42,138 nucleotides of DNA, from IMG/VR virus record IMGVR_UViG_3300035659_000041, positions 1 through 42,138 of that record. One strand, written 5' to 3'. Position numbers and translations under genes: made by a program. Positions 25,531 through 34,157 of the stretch are shown here, piece by piece; position 1 is the stretch's first letter, and each line of letters begins with the position of its first letter. The notes under the pieces are model-generated. The model searched no databases. It saw only the letters and a program-made list of their open reading frames with translations, and was not told the origin of the DNA. Source of the DNA: a virus.

Positions 25531-28500
25531 CTACCGCGTCTTCGCGTTCTTGTTGAACTTGACGTTTCCGTCGATGACCCGAGCATCGATGAACCGTGTA
25601 AGGTCCCCGGTCGTACGAAGCTCGATGACAGCCCCACCACCGCCACCTCCGAGTTTGTCGAGAGGGACGATGGCTTCCGAGAGGGGCTTGATCGAGGCAA
25701 ACACCTCGCCGTTGGCCGGACGCATGGGGATACCTCCTGCTGCGTTACCTTGTGCCTTCGTCATGCCGTCGAGAGCCTCTTTTGCTGTTGACCCGCTCTC
25801 GGTCACACTCTTGACGATCCCCTTCCCGATGTCCTTGGGAGAGATACCGCTCTTCAGTGCCCCGACGATCTCTTCTTCCCCGAGCTTCGAGTAGAGCATG
25901 TACTCCAAAAGGGATTGGCGGCTCCCTTCGAGAACACCCTTCTCGATGATCTCCTCGGCATCATCTTTGTGGAACTTCCAATCCATACGGACGCCCTTGA
26001 CACGGAGGGCCTTGTAGATGTCTCCAAGGGTCGAGTCACTTTCGGTCAAGATTTCGATAAGCTCTTCAAATGCCCCTTCGGCGGTCATGTCGTGGGTGTA
26101 GATGGACCCCCCCGTCACGGCCGCAGTGGCAGCTTTCGCTCCATCTGGGGATGCCTTCGTCTGGCCCTCCGCAACAGCCTTCGCTTGAGCCTCTGGAGTT
26201 GCGGTACCAGCAGCGGCCTTCTGCCAATCGGGGAACGCCTTAGAAAGTGCCTCGGGGTCTGTTGCCCACCCGAGCTTAGTTAGCAGCTTCTTGTAATCGT
26301 CATCCCCCATGTTCTTCCGCAGATCGGTGAAGAACTTCTCTTCCTTCTGCTGTTGAAATTCCTTGGTCGCCTTGGCGATTTCTTCTTGCCCTCGGATCGA
26401 TTTCACGAAGGCGTTAGAGACTCTTTGGGCGTCTTCCTCTGTTGCACCCTCACCACGTGCGCCCGTCGCCACAGCCGCGTATTCCTTCTGTTTGACCGCA
26501 GCAGCAATTTTAGCAGCCTCTTCAGGAGTGACTGTTGTACCCCCCTCGATCTTGCCGCCGACTCCGGCCATATCTGCGGCTTTCTTGAGCTGCTCCTTCG
26601 TGGCACTCTTTTGCATCGCTTGAAACAGAGCGTCCTGCTTCTTCTTATCCTCGTTGGTCGTAGCGTCCTTGTTGATTGCAGCGACGACGTTTTTCATCCC
26701 CTCACCACCGATCAACGCGTCCTTCATCTTGAAGAGATCCCCACCGGACGCTCCGACGGCTGCCATCACATCCTTGTTGCGAGTCTTCGCAGCAGCGATC
26801 TCCATTTTGGCGAATTTAGCGCTATCCCCGCTACCTGGCATGAGATCGAACATGCCAGAGACCGTGTCCCAAATCCCAATCATCACGTTGTAGACCTGGT
26901 TCATGATCCAATCCATGATGGTCTCCAACTTGTCCAGCATGCTGGATGTGGAGTGAGCGGTCTTCTTCGCGAAGTCCATGTCCGTCTCACCTTGCTTGAG
27001 TTGGTCTTGGGCGTCCTTGTCCATGGTGTCCATGAGCTGGTCGTACCCAAGTTTGTCGATCTCGGCCGCATCCTTGACATCGTGGCCCATGATTTTGGAG
27101 AGCTTCTTCTGGAGCTTTTCGTCCGTCTTGAAGCTCTTCTTAAGAACGTCTCTCTGGTCGTTCATCGCGACCTCGAACTTGGCCATGTGATTGAGTTGCT
27201 CAATCGAGATACCCAAGTTCTCGGCCATCATCTGCTGTCCGATCTCCCCGATGCCTCCCATAAGGGTCTTGCCCCCGTTGAACCCCTTCAAGGAATCCGT
27301 AAGGATCTGTAGCTGAGCAGCCGGCCCCGCCTCTCCAGCCGCCAAGCCGGTGCCGAAGACACCACCCTTCCGCATCCCCTGTTTCATCTTCAATTCAAGC
27401 TGTGCTTCGCGAAGCTCTCCGGCCATCTCCTTGGGAGCTGCCGCCAGAATTTTCTGGAGATCGGCGCCACCACTCTCGACAGCTTTAGCGATCTCTTCCG
27501 GTGAGAAGGCACCCTTCGTGGCATCCCCGATACGTTCCGCAAGAGCCGAAGAATGCCTCTTGATGTCTCGATCAACGACCGCCCCGGCCTTACCGCCAGA
27601 AAGCAAAGCTACCTTGAGGCGCTCCGTGCGACCCATGTTCTTAAGGGCACCTGTGGACGCCTGCATAAACTTAGCGGCGTTCTTAGGGCTCATCACCTTG
27701 CCGAGTTGAGTCAGCATGTGAACGGCATCCTCCATCCTCGTGTTGTAGAGGTTGAGGTCCGCCGAGATCCCACGGATGATACCAAAGAACTTGTTGCTGG
27801 CGATGCCCGCCTCTTCTGCCCCCTTAGACATACTGCTGAATTGCTTCTGCACAGTGGAGAGACTCATCCCCTGCTCGGTCATCATCTCCGATTGCATAGC
27901 CGTGATTTCTTGCAACGAGACACCGAACTTCTTGGAGTAAGCAACGGCCATCTGAACCGTGGACCCGAAGTCCTTCGCGTGCCCGGCAGCGTCTTGCGCC
28001 CCCTTCGCTGTGTTCGCGAAGTCCTGCTCAAGTCGCTGGAGAGACACACCTTCAGCATTCAACGAGTTCAGGACCGCCTGGTGTGTGCTCTTGTTGATGC
28101 CCCAGTTCAGGTTGTCGAGGGAGGTCGACTGGTCGTAAATCTTCTTGAGGGTCTTATCCAGTGCATCCGCGCCGGCCGTCGCGTTGTTCATGCTGTCATG
28201 CAAGAACTGCCCGGACCCAGCCGTCTCCATGATGTTTTTGTTGAAGTCCTTCGCGGCAGCCTCGGCGTCAACGAACAACTTGATGATACCCACAATGGAC
28301 GAACTCAGGGCCCCAAGAAGGGGGCCCATCTTGCCGAGCATCTGAAGCATCGGGCCAAGCGACTTGAGCATAGGGGCAATAGCCTTGAACATCCCAGCCA
28401 TCGGACCAGCGCCCTCGGCGCCTTTGGCAACCCCACGCGTGATCCCGGCACCAACCCCCTTGAGGCCGGCACCGATGCCACTCGTGATCCCTTTGATCAT

Positions 28501-29061
28501 CCCCCCGAGGTCTTTACCACTAAGCGCAGAGATACCGTCCTTGAACCCCTCGAACATATCCTTACCGGAGTCGCTGAAGTCGTATGCTGCGAATTCCGCG
28601 ACTGCCTTCGCCCCGCCCTCTTCTTTTTCTTTGGCCGCCCCTGCCGTTCCGACCTTGATATGAGCAATCGCCAAACGAGTCTTTTGCTCTTTGACGGCGA
28701 CCTTGTAACGCTCCTCCATAGCGTCGATCTGGCGGTAGATCGTAATCGTTTCAGCAGCGGTGGCAGTAACCAGCGCCCGGCGGAGGGCTGCCCCATCACG
28801 ACCCGCTTTGTTAGCGATCTTGGCAAGAGCGACTTCCGCTCGCTCAACTTTTTTGGTCGCCTTCTCCCATGCCTTCGTAGCAGGGAGGAGCTTTTTGTGC
28901 ATATCGCGAAGGCGGTGATCGAGCAATTCGGTCTTCTTCCGAATCGACGTCATAGACTTGCCCATTGCCTGCTCGACTTTTTTCGAGCCCGCAAGAGCAT
29001 GGCCCGCATCGAGGGCAAGCTCGATCTCCATCATCACTTTGGGATCAGTCAGTTCGGGCAC
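25531..29061 (-). CDS. Tape measure protein, 1176 aa
   Basis: It starts with GTG at 29061, 3 nt after the chaperone stop. The N-terminal 150 residues are helical and Lys-rich. Residues about 187-265 are a hydrophobic Gly/Met-rich stretch (GMIKGITSGIGAGLKGVGAG, then MLKSLGPMLQMLGKMGPLLG) like the membrane-inserting segments of tape measures. Another hydrophobic patch lies near 715-755 (DWIMNQVYNVMIGIWDTVSG). The rest is largely helical and Ala/Lys/Glu-rich. Tape measures fill the tail tube, set its length and leave first at injection. By the usual 0.15 nm per residue, 1176 residues would predict a tail tube of up to about 175 nm. Position after two chaperone-type genes supports the call. Confidence 0.85.
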   Translation of the reverse strand: MPELTDPKVMMEIELALDAGHALAGSKKVEQAMGKSMTSIRKKTELLDHRLRDMHKKLLPATKAWEKATKKVERAEVALAKIANKAGRDGAALRRALVTATAAETITIYRQIDAMEERYKVAVKEQKTRLAIAHIKVGTAGAAKEKEEGGAKAVAEFAAYDFSDSGKDMFEGFKDGISALSGKDLGGMIKGITSGIGAGLKGVGAGITRGVAKGAEGAGPMAGMFKAIAPMLKSLGPMLQMLGKMGPLLGALSSSIVGIIKLFVDAEAAAKDFNKNIMETAGSGQFLHDSMNNATAGADALDKTLKKIYDQSTSLDNLNWGINKSTHQAVLNSLNAEGVSLQRLEQDFANTAKGAQDAAGHAKDFGSTVQMAVAYSKKFGVSLQEITAMQSEMMTEQGMSLSTVQKQFSSMSKGAEEAGIASNKFFGIIRGISADLNLYNTRMEDAVHMLTQLGKVMSPKNAAKFMQASTGALKNMGRTERLKVALLSGGKAGAVVDRDIKRHSSALAERIGDATKGAFSPEEIAKAVESGGADLQKILAAAPKEMAGELREAQLELKMKQGMRKGGVFGTGLAAGEAGPAAQLQILTDSLKGFNGGKTLMGGIGEIGQQMMAENLGISIEQLNHMAKFEVAMNDQRDVLKKSFKTDEKLQKKLSKIMGHDVKDAAEIDKLGYDQLMDTMDKDAQDQLKQGETDMDFAKKTAHSTSSMLDKLETIMDWIMNQVYNVMIGIWDTVSGMFDLMPGSGDSAKFAKMEIAAAKTRNKDVMAAVGASGGDLFKMKDALIGGEGMKNVVAAINKDATTNEDKKKQDALFQAMQKSATKEQLKKAADMAGVGGKIEGGTTVTPEEAAKIAAAVKQKEYAAVATGARGEGATEEDAQRVSNAFVKSIRGQEEIAKATKEFQQQKEEKFFTDLRKNMGDDDYKKLLTKLGWATDPEALSKAFPDWQKAAAGTATPEAQAKAVAEGQTKASPDGAKAATAAVTGGSIYTHDMTAEGAFEELIEILTESDSTLGDIYKALRVKGVRMDWKFHKDDAEEIIEKGVLEGSRQSLLEYMLYSKLGEEEIVGALKSGISPKDIGKGIVKSVTESGSTAKEALDGMTKAQGNAAGGIPMRPANGEVFASIKPLSEAIVPLDKLGGGGGGAVIELRTTGDLTRFIDARVIDGNVKFNKNAKTR

Positions 29062-29064
29062 GGG

Positions 29065-30348
29065 TCACTTCTTCCCGAAAGGGGTTCCGCGTGGGTTGGT
29101 CTGAGGAAGAATGATAGGCACAACGTTGGAAATGTCTTTGTCAGTCTCAGAGAGCGAAGAACCGACCTCAGCATCGGTCATACCCCACTTATCGATGAAG
29201 GCGTTCATCTTGGGATCTGCCAATTCGGGATGGACCATGCCACGAGCTGCTGCCTGGAACTCCAGTTGCTTCGTGCGGAGGATTCGCTCTTGGACTTCAA
29301 TGGCTGTGAGACCGGCGATGTTGGTACCGCCCGTGATCGTCTTCCGTCCGAATTCTTGTTCGTGAGATTGGACAAGTTGCTCCAGATGATCACGCCGACC
29401 TTGCAGGTTGGTGCGAATACGCTGCTCTTGAGCCTCGACAACCTGGTCGTGCCAGTCCTTCTCCCCGCGCAAGTCCTTCTCCAACTGTCCGGCTAGCTCG
29501 TCTACCGAACGCGCTGCCACCACAACAGCCCCTTGAAGCTGCTGTGCTTTATCGTCAGCGGACTCACCCATGTAGACCTGCCGTAGAAGGCGGTCTTTTC
29601 TGGCGAGACGCTCATCCCTTTCTTTCCGCCGACGCTCGGTGTCTTGGTGGTAGACCTTCTGGATCCCCTTGCCGACCATGCAGGACCCGATGAACTTGGC
29701 GTTCTCCCACTCGCGATCGTGCTCTTCGTTGCGGTCCTCGTAGTAATTGAGCGCACGCCAAACGTGTTGAGCCCAATTCATCCCTAAACGCTCGGTCCCG
29801 TGTATACCCGTCACGGCGGTTGACGTCGGGTCGAGACCCTTGATCTGCGCCCACCGGAATCGAGAGTAAATTTCCGACGAGTAGCACTCGGTGATCGTCA
29901 CGGCGTTGTTGGCTCGCCGGTTGACTTCGCTGAGATGACGAATGACCCGCTGACGAGCATCGGGTGGGAATTCAGCGAACGCCTCAGCAATCTTGGGGAT
30001 GAACTTTTCCCTCTCGGGAAGGATGTTCACCCCGTCAATCATAAAGACCCCGTAGGCGAGAAAGATATCCCAGAACTTTTGAGTCGCAATCGCATCGGTT
30101 TGCATGCCCCCGGTAAACCCGAGGAGTTCATACTCGTGTTGGTTGAGACTCTTGAACACGAAAATGACACCGTTGATCCGGGCCGTGAGCGTGAGAAAAC
30201 CGCGAAAGAGCATCGGCTCCACATCCCGGTAAAGAGCCGGGTTGACCTCAGGCTCCTTCGGGGCCTGAATGTGGATTTCCGAATTGCCCTCCAATTGCTT
30301 GGAGAGCTTCTCTTGCTCAACGGCATACGATTCGGCGGCTGCCACCAT
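29065..30348 (-). CDS. Candidate second tail assembly chaperone, 427 aa
   Basis: The ATG at 30348 follows the previous gene by TAA CGC ATG, so the two genes are in the same frame. Residues about 1-240 are a compact globular domain (ALYRDVEPMLFRGFLTLTAR, FVFKSLNQHEYELLGFTGG, WAQIKGLDP). The C-terminal half is a long charged helical region (RRRKERDERLARKDRLLRQV), followed by a short tail. It sits immediately before the tape-measure gene, where gpGT or SPO1-type assembly chaperones lie. Those bind the tape measure and recruit tube subunits. The call is mainly positional; the size is larger than for most chaperones. Confidence 0.55.
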   Translation of the reverse strand: MVAAAESYAVEQEKLSKQLEGNSEIHIQAPKEPEVNPALYRDVEPMLFRGFLTLTARINGVIFVFKSLNQHEYELLGFTGGMQTDAIATQKFWDIFLAYGVFMIDGVNILPEREKFIPKIAEAFAEFPPDARQRVIRHLSEVNRRANNAVTITECYSSEIYSRFRWAQIKGLDPTSTAVTGIHGTERLGMNWAQHVWRALNYYEDRNEEHDREWENAKFIGSCMVGKGIQKVYHQDTERRRKERDERLARKDRLLRQVYMGESADDKAQQLQGAVVVAARSVDELAGQLEKDLRGEKDWHDQVVEAQEQRIRTNLQGRRDHLEQLVQSHEQEFGRKTITGGTNIAGLTAIEVQERILRTKQLEFQAAARGMVHPELADPKMNAFIDKWGMTDAEVGSSLSETDKDISNVVPIILPQTNPRGTPFGKK

Positions 30349-30351
30349 GCG

Positions 30352-31485
30352 TTATGCCCTCGAAGGTGGGCGATAACGTGGGTTAATTCCAGCCGACGGG
30401 CCCTTCTCGACGATCTGATGAAACGCCTTCGCGTCGACAGCCTCCTGGCCCCTCGCCCTCAGCTCGGCCACTTCCTCCCGTTGTGGTAGCTGCACGGGTA
30501 TAGCCGCCTCCCCAGGGCCGGGGAGGTTCGTCAGCTCAGGGTGAACCGCAAGGCCGGCGTCCGTCTCTAGAGCGGCGTACTCAGCCGCCTTGGTAAGCAC
30601 GCCAGGGGTCGTTGCGGGCGGCTGATGGGCCTGCGCTTGAGCCAACCGCGCTTGAATGTTGTGAGGGTCCACCGGCATAGCCGCACGATTGAGCGGCTGA
30701 CGACGAGCCATGAGATCCTCGCTCGTAGGTGCCGCTGCAACGGGTGGGGCCGCCGGGGGTGGTGCCTGAGGAGGCGGCGGCGCTGCGGGAGCTGTAGCGG
30801 CCGGCGGGGGCGTCCCAGAGCCGTTGTCATCATCTGGCGGCGGTTGCTCCGCTGCTGCCGCCTGCTCACGAGCGAGCTGGTCAACCTTCTCCATCGCTGT
30901 CTTGATGTCTTCCGCCGTCGACTTCCGCATGAAGCCGTGTTCATCAAGAACCTTGTCGATCAACGTCGAAGGGACCTCTTCCTCGATCTCTTTCAACTCA
31001 CCGAGCACCCTACGGAATCTCTCCTCAGGAGATTCTTCAGGAAGGATGAAGGTCATACCCTCCTTAGCCTTGTCCTCAGCTCTCTTCACCACATCACCGA
31101 ACTTTCGGTACGCAATGAAAACAGCCTCCTTGGACCATGTATCGATGATCGTACGACGGACGTAGGCGTGCAACTCCAACTTGACCGTCTTGATCTTGCC
31201 GGGCTTTTGGGGATCCTCTTCCTCGACCTCGATGAAGTCAACGTCACGTAGGTTCAAGCCATTGACCTCAACGACCGAACGCGCCACGTGGCCCTTCTGG
31301 TAGCCGTAAAGGTAGTCCAGTTCCTCCAGCTCCTTGCACTCCTGGAGTACAGATGTGTACTCGTCAGGACGAAGGTTGCGGAGTGTGAGTGAACAGTCGT
31401 CGAGTGTGAAATCTTCCTCGACGATCCCTACGTTTTTCGCCTTCGCGAGCGCATCAGTGATCTTCTTCGCTGAGATCGTTCCCAT
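30352..31485 (-). CDS. Candidate first tail assembly chaperone with Pro/Ala-rich extension, 377 aa
   Basis: I chose the ATG at 31485 (MGTISAKKITDALAKAKNVG) because GAGG lies 6 nt upstream; ATGs at 31491 and 31512 are possible. Residues about 20-130 form a globular part (TLDDCSLTLRNLRPDEYTSV, then SVVEVNGLNLRDVDFIEVEE) resembling tail assembly chaperones or tube-adjacent proteins of myoviruses. A charged helical region follows. At about 200-265 there is a low-complexity tract (PPPDDDNGSG, then APAAPPPPQAPPPAAPPVAA) of the kind used as a flexible linker. The position between tube and tape measure supports the call. The upstream leader places its binding site in a hairpin, so translation may be regulated. 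Confidence 0.55.
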   Translation of the reverse strand: MGTISAKKITDALAKAKNVGIVEEDFTLDDCSLTLRNLRPDEYTSVLQECKELEELDYLYGYQKGHVARSVVEVNGLNLRDVDFIEVEEEDPQKPGKIKTVKLELHAYVRRTIIDTWSKEAVFIAYRKFGDVVKRAEDKAKEGMTFILPEESPEERFRRVLGELKEIEEEVPSTLIDKVLDEHGFMRKSTAEDIKTAMEKVDQLAREQAAAAEQPPPDDDNGSGTPPPAATAPAAPPPPQAPPPAAPPVAAAPTSEDLMARRQPLNRAAMPVDPHNIQARLAQAQAHQPPATTPGVLTKAAEYAALETDAGLAVHPELTNLPGPGEAAIPVQLPQREEVAELRARGQEAVDAKAFHQIVEKGPSAGINPRYRPPSRA

Positions 31486-31671
31486 TTGCATCCTCGTTTC
31501 ATTTGACCCCAACGAGGATGACGACGAATCGAATGTGAGAAGTGGCGATCTACATTTGGGTTCGGATTTGCAACCCGGAGCTGTCGGAAATCTCCATCAT
31601 GGTCCGATATGATGCCATTCACATTTGGATAGTCGTCGCCACCCATGGGGGTGTTCGCGTATCAGATAGCG
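31486..31671 (-). promoter_or_regulatory. Leader between tail tube and first chaperone, with RBS-sequestering hairpin
   Basis: This 186-nt gap is the longest non-coding stretch. On the minus strand CATCCTCGTT (31511-31520 read as complement) can pair perfectly with AACGAGGATG (31489-31498) over a 12-nt loop. The 3' arm holds the GAGG that serves the ATG at 31485. AACCCAAATGTAGAT at 31562-31548 resembles AACCCAAATCAGAT in the leader at 41.9 kb. No U-tract follows, so it is not a standard terminator. It could hold a late promoter, an RNA-processing site or a translational switch that sets chaperone level relative to tube. Confidence 0.45.
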
Positions 31672-32391
31672 TTAGGCCAGACCGGCCGTGTTGTTGTTGC
31701 TGCTGTTCGCGAAACGGAGGGAGAAGCCCTTACCCGGACCGCCGTTGCTCTGGATGGGTGCAAGGCCCGTGTCGATGAACTCGCCGTACTGGCTGATGCC
31801 GTCGATGATGTCGGTCACGGTGACCGACGCGTTCTCAGCAACCATGGCCGCATCGGCAGTGAACGACGCCGAGTAGCTGTTGAGCCAGCACCCCTCGAAG
31901 AACGTGAGAAGCGCCTTGGGTACTACGATCGGATTATCCGCACCCGTCGGCCCAGTCGTCACCCTTGCTTGAACCGCAGTTCCGTTGGGGTCTTGGAGAA
32001 CCGCGACCTCGGAGAAGACGAGTTCCTGCTTGATGTCGAACGGCCAGCGGTGGTGTCGGAGGCTTCGCGCGAGCCCGTCGATGCCGCCCTTGTACCCGAG
32101 AACCTGGAACAGATTCGCCGTGTAGAGGAGCGTCTTGTTGAGCGTGAGCGTCATCGGCTCGGTCACGGACGGAACCAGCTCGGCGATCTGATCGCCGAAG
32201 CCGACACCACGGACCGGGTCGATGGTACGGCTCTCGTCGAACCCGAATTCCGAGATCACACCGATCTGCTGGAACCCCTGGGCGTTCGTCGCATAGCCGT
32301 AGATTTTGTTTTTTTGTGAGACAGCCGCCCGCGTGTTGGGAGCGGTGCCCATACGATAGATGTAGTTTGCTGTCGAGACGTTGGACGGCAT
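31672..32391 (-). CDS. Tail tube protein, 239 aa
   Basis: The ATG at 32391 has GAGGAGAAGGG upstream. The sequence has the feel of a contractile-tail tube subunit: a beta-rich start (YIYRMGTAPNTRAAVSQKNK), then GVISEFGFDESRTIDPVRGV and VPSVTEPMTLTLNKTLLYTA. It continues with RHHRWPFDIKQELVFSEVAV, ending in a Gly/Asn-rich tail. The pattern FGFDESRTIxPVRGxGFGDQ followed by TLxLNxTLLY is what I know from tube proteins of large myoviruses. The tube is the inner rigid cylinder of stacked hexamers inside the sheath. It lies before the chaperones and tape measure, but is separated from the sheath by three extra genes, whereas sheath and tube are usually adjacent. Confidence 0.75.
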   Translation of the reverse strand: MPSNVSTANYIYRMGTAPNTRAAVSQKNKIYGYATNAQGFQQIGVISEFGFDESRTIDPVRGVGFGDQIAELVPSVTEPMTLTLNKTLLYTANLFQVLGYKGGIDGLARSLRHHRWPFDIKQELVFSEVAVLQDPNGTAVQARVTTGPTGADNPIVVPKALLTFFEGCWLNSYSASFTADAAMVAENASVTVTDIIDGISQYGEFIDTGLAPIQSNGGPGKGFSLRFANSSNNNTAGLA

Positions 32392-32410
32392 GGCTTAACC
32401 CTTCTCCTCT

Positions 32411-33232
32411 TCAGACCTTCGCGTTCGCGAAGAGACCGTGGATGTCACTGGCCTGTTTCGCGAGTTCCGTGAGGTCACCTTGCACCCACGGTTGACCGAG
32501 ATCGACGTTCTGCATGATCTCCGCCGTCTTCGAGGCGATCCTGTGGAGGTCTTGCTTGGCGCGAGGGGCGTCGAACCGTCGACCCGCCGTCACGAGCTGG
32601 TCGATCTTGGTGTTCGCCTCATCGACACTCGCGATGATGTCCGCAGCGGACTGGGTGTTGACCTTGAAGTGCTCGTACGAGGGGGCCCCCGACGCGCCCT
32701 TGAGACCGTAATACGTCCCGTTCTGGCTCTGATTGCCGTACGGAGACGGACGACGAAGCAACGCCACGAGGCTCCGAAGACCCTCGATGTCGTTCTTCAT
32801 CATGTCTGACGAGATCGACCCAGGAGACGCTTCCTTCGCGTGCTGCTGAAGGGTCGAGATTTGGCCCTCGATGCGAGCGATCTGGTTGGTGATCGCTTCC
32901 TTGGTCCACTGATCGTCTGCCATGGTCATGCCCTGCCTTGGTGTAAAAGAGGTTCGATCCGACGAGGGAATAAGAGGATCCGTGAGGGCCGACCAGCGGG
33001 CCCTTTTTGGCTTGAGTAGCTCCCACATCCGATCCAAGTCGGCCGTGAACATGGCGTGACCCTTGGCGAGAAACGTGTCCAAGGCGCTCCTCACCGCATG
33101 ACTGCCGGAAACCGTCTCGACAACGAATCGCAGCGGAGAAACGGCTCCGAGCATGTACTTCGTGCCATCCGAAAGATGCACGAAGTCACTCAGCCCATCC
33201 GTGCCTAGAGTTACGAGCGTCTTCCGGCCCAT
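32411..33232 (-). CDS. Unidentified protein between sheath and tube, 273 aa
   Basis: The first ATG at 33232 follows an in-frame stop but has no good binding site. An internal ATG (MTMADDQWTK, about 32938) has AAGG suitably placed, so a shorter product of about 175 aa or both forms are possible. The N-terminal 95 residues look like a small beta/alpha domain (TLVTLGTDGLSDFVHLSDG). The rest is helical (TKEAITNQIARIEGQISTLQ, then ADIIASVDEANTKIDQLVTA). The C-terminal part could pack as a helical bundle. No known motif is seen. It lies 19 nt before the tube gene and is probably co-translated with it; a tube or neck accessory role is only inferred. Confidence 0.5.
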   Translation of the reverse strand: MGRKTLVTLGTDGLSDFVHLSDGTKYMLGAVSPLRFVVETVSGSHAVRSALDTFLAKGHAMFTADLDRMWELLKPKRARWSALTDPLIPSSDRTSFTPRQGMTMADDQWTKEAITNQIARIEGQISTLQQHAKEASPGSISSDMMKNDIEGLRSLVALLRRPSPYGNQSQNGTYYGLKGASGAPSYEHFKVNTQSAADIIASVDEANTKIDQLVTAGRRFDAPRAKQDLHRIASKTAEIMQNVDLGQPWVQGDLTELAKQASDIHGLFANAKV

Positions 33233-33272
33233 GTCGCAATAGACCGGTCACGAAAGGACTAACGATTCCTTC

Positions 33273-34139
33273 TCAGACCCGAATGAGGACCTCGACAACG
33301 TGTGAAGTCAGGATGAGCGTCCCATCCGGAGGGCTTTCCAGCCAAAACCCATCACTTTTCCACTCAGGAAGCTCGCCCATCGCCCCCTCCATCTGGTTCA
33401 GGAGCCTTGCCGCCATCGGCAGGTCGAACGCGATGTAGGCGCTTTTCCGAGACCCGAGCATAAACCGTCGCCCATCGATGTCGGGACTCACTAGCAGACC
33501 CCTAAGGTACCCCTGACGGTAAGCCTCAACCCACCCGTCGATGAGGGAGCCCAACGTTTCGCCTAGTATGAAACCATTGGTCCCCGGTTGGATGACCCGT
33601 ATTGGGGTCAAGGGCGATCCTGCGTGCGGCAAAAGCCCGTTCATCACATAGTCGCGAACCCACCCCACGGAGGTCGTCAGGCGATCTCCGAACTCCCGCT
33701 TGGTGAGGCCCTTCTCAGGGAAGTAGGCCCGCAGGATGCACAAAAAGCGGGCCAGATCCGCGTCAATGTGAGCGAGCGCCGGCAACCCTCTTCGATGGAC
33801 CAAGTCCACGGCCGCGATGAAGCCCGGCATGGCGGGGTGGATCGCCAAGTCCCTTTGCAGAAACAGGGCTATCGCAACGAGAACATCGACATCATGGATG
33901 CCCGTCGTCGCGAACGACAGCGGAAGTGCACGACCGAGGATGAGGTCCTCGAAGAACGCCGTGAGAGCACCGGGGTCCGTAACCCCAAAACCTTTGCCGT
34001 GGTGTTCGTAGACGTAGAGATCGGGATCGGCCGCCTGTTCCCGTGTTGCACCCGTCTCGAATGAAACAGAGTTAGGGATGATGGCCGGAAGATTCGGCTC
34101 GATGTGAACCTTGAAGTCGACAGCGGGATCGAGAGGCAC
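33273..34139 (-). CDS. Unidentified protein with EHHG and HTH-like segments, 288 aa
   Basis: It starts with GTG at 34139 behind AGAGAGG. Residues 45-47 form EHH in DLYVYEHHGKGFG, and HDVDVLVA follows at about 82-89. These resemble metal-binding motifs of DHH-type phosphoesterases, but the order differs from the classical one and other motifs are missing, so I do not assign an enzyme. Residues about 144-165 (GLTKREFGDRLTTSVGWVRD) look like a helix-turn-helix. The middle is hydrophobic and helical. It is out of place in a tail cluster, between the sheath and tube genes. It may be a regulator, a nucleotide-binding accessory protein or a moron-like insertion. Confidence 0.4.
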   Translation of the reverse strand: MPLDPAVDFKVHIEPNLPAIIPNSVSFETGATREQAADPDLYVYEHHGKGFGVTDPGALTAFFEDLILGRALPLSFATTGIHDVDVLVAIALFLQRDLAIHPAMPGFIAAVDLVHRRGLPALAHIDADLARFLCILRAYFPEKGLTKREFGDRLTTSVGWVRDYVMNGLLPHAGSPLTPIRVIQPGTNGFILGETLGSLIDGWVEAYRQGYLRGLLVSPDIDGRRFMLGSRKSAYIAFDLPMAARLLNQMEGAMGELPEWKSDGFWLESPPDGTLILTSHVVEVLIRV

Positions 34140-34157
34140 GCGCCTCTCTACACCGGA

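Noticed and set aside
27553-29496. 647-aa open frame on the plus strand opposite the tape measure
   Set aside because: It is antisense to two supported genes, has no binding site and a His/Arg/Leu-biased composition typical of a shadow frame.
31428-31646. 72-aa frame in the leader before the first chaperone
   Set aside because: It lacks a ribosome binding site and ends in an Arg/Ser-rich shadow of the next gene. The leader is better read as regulatory.
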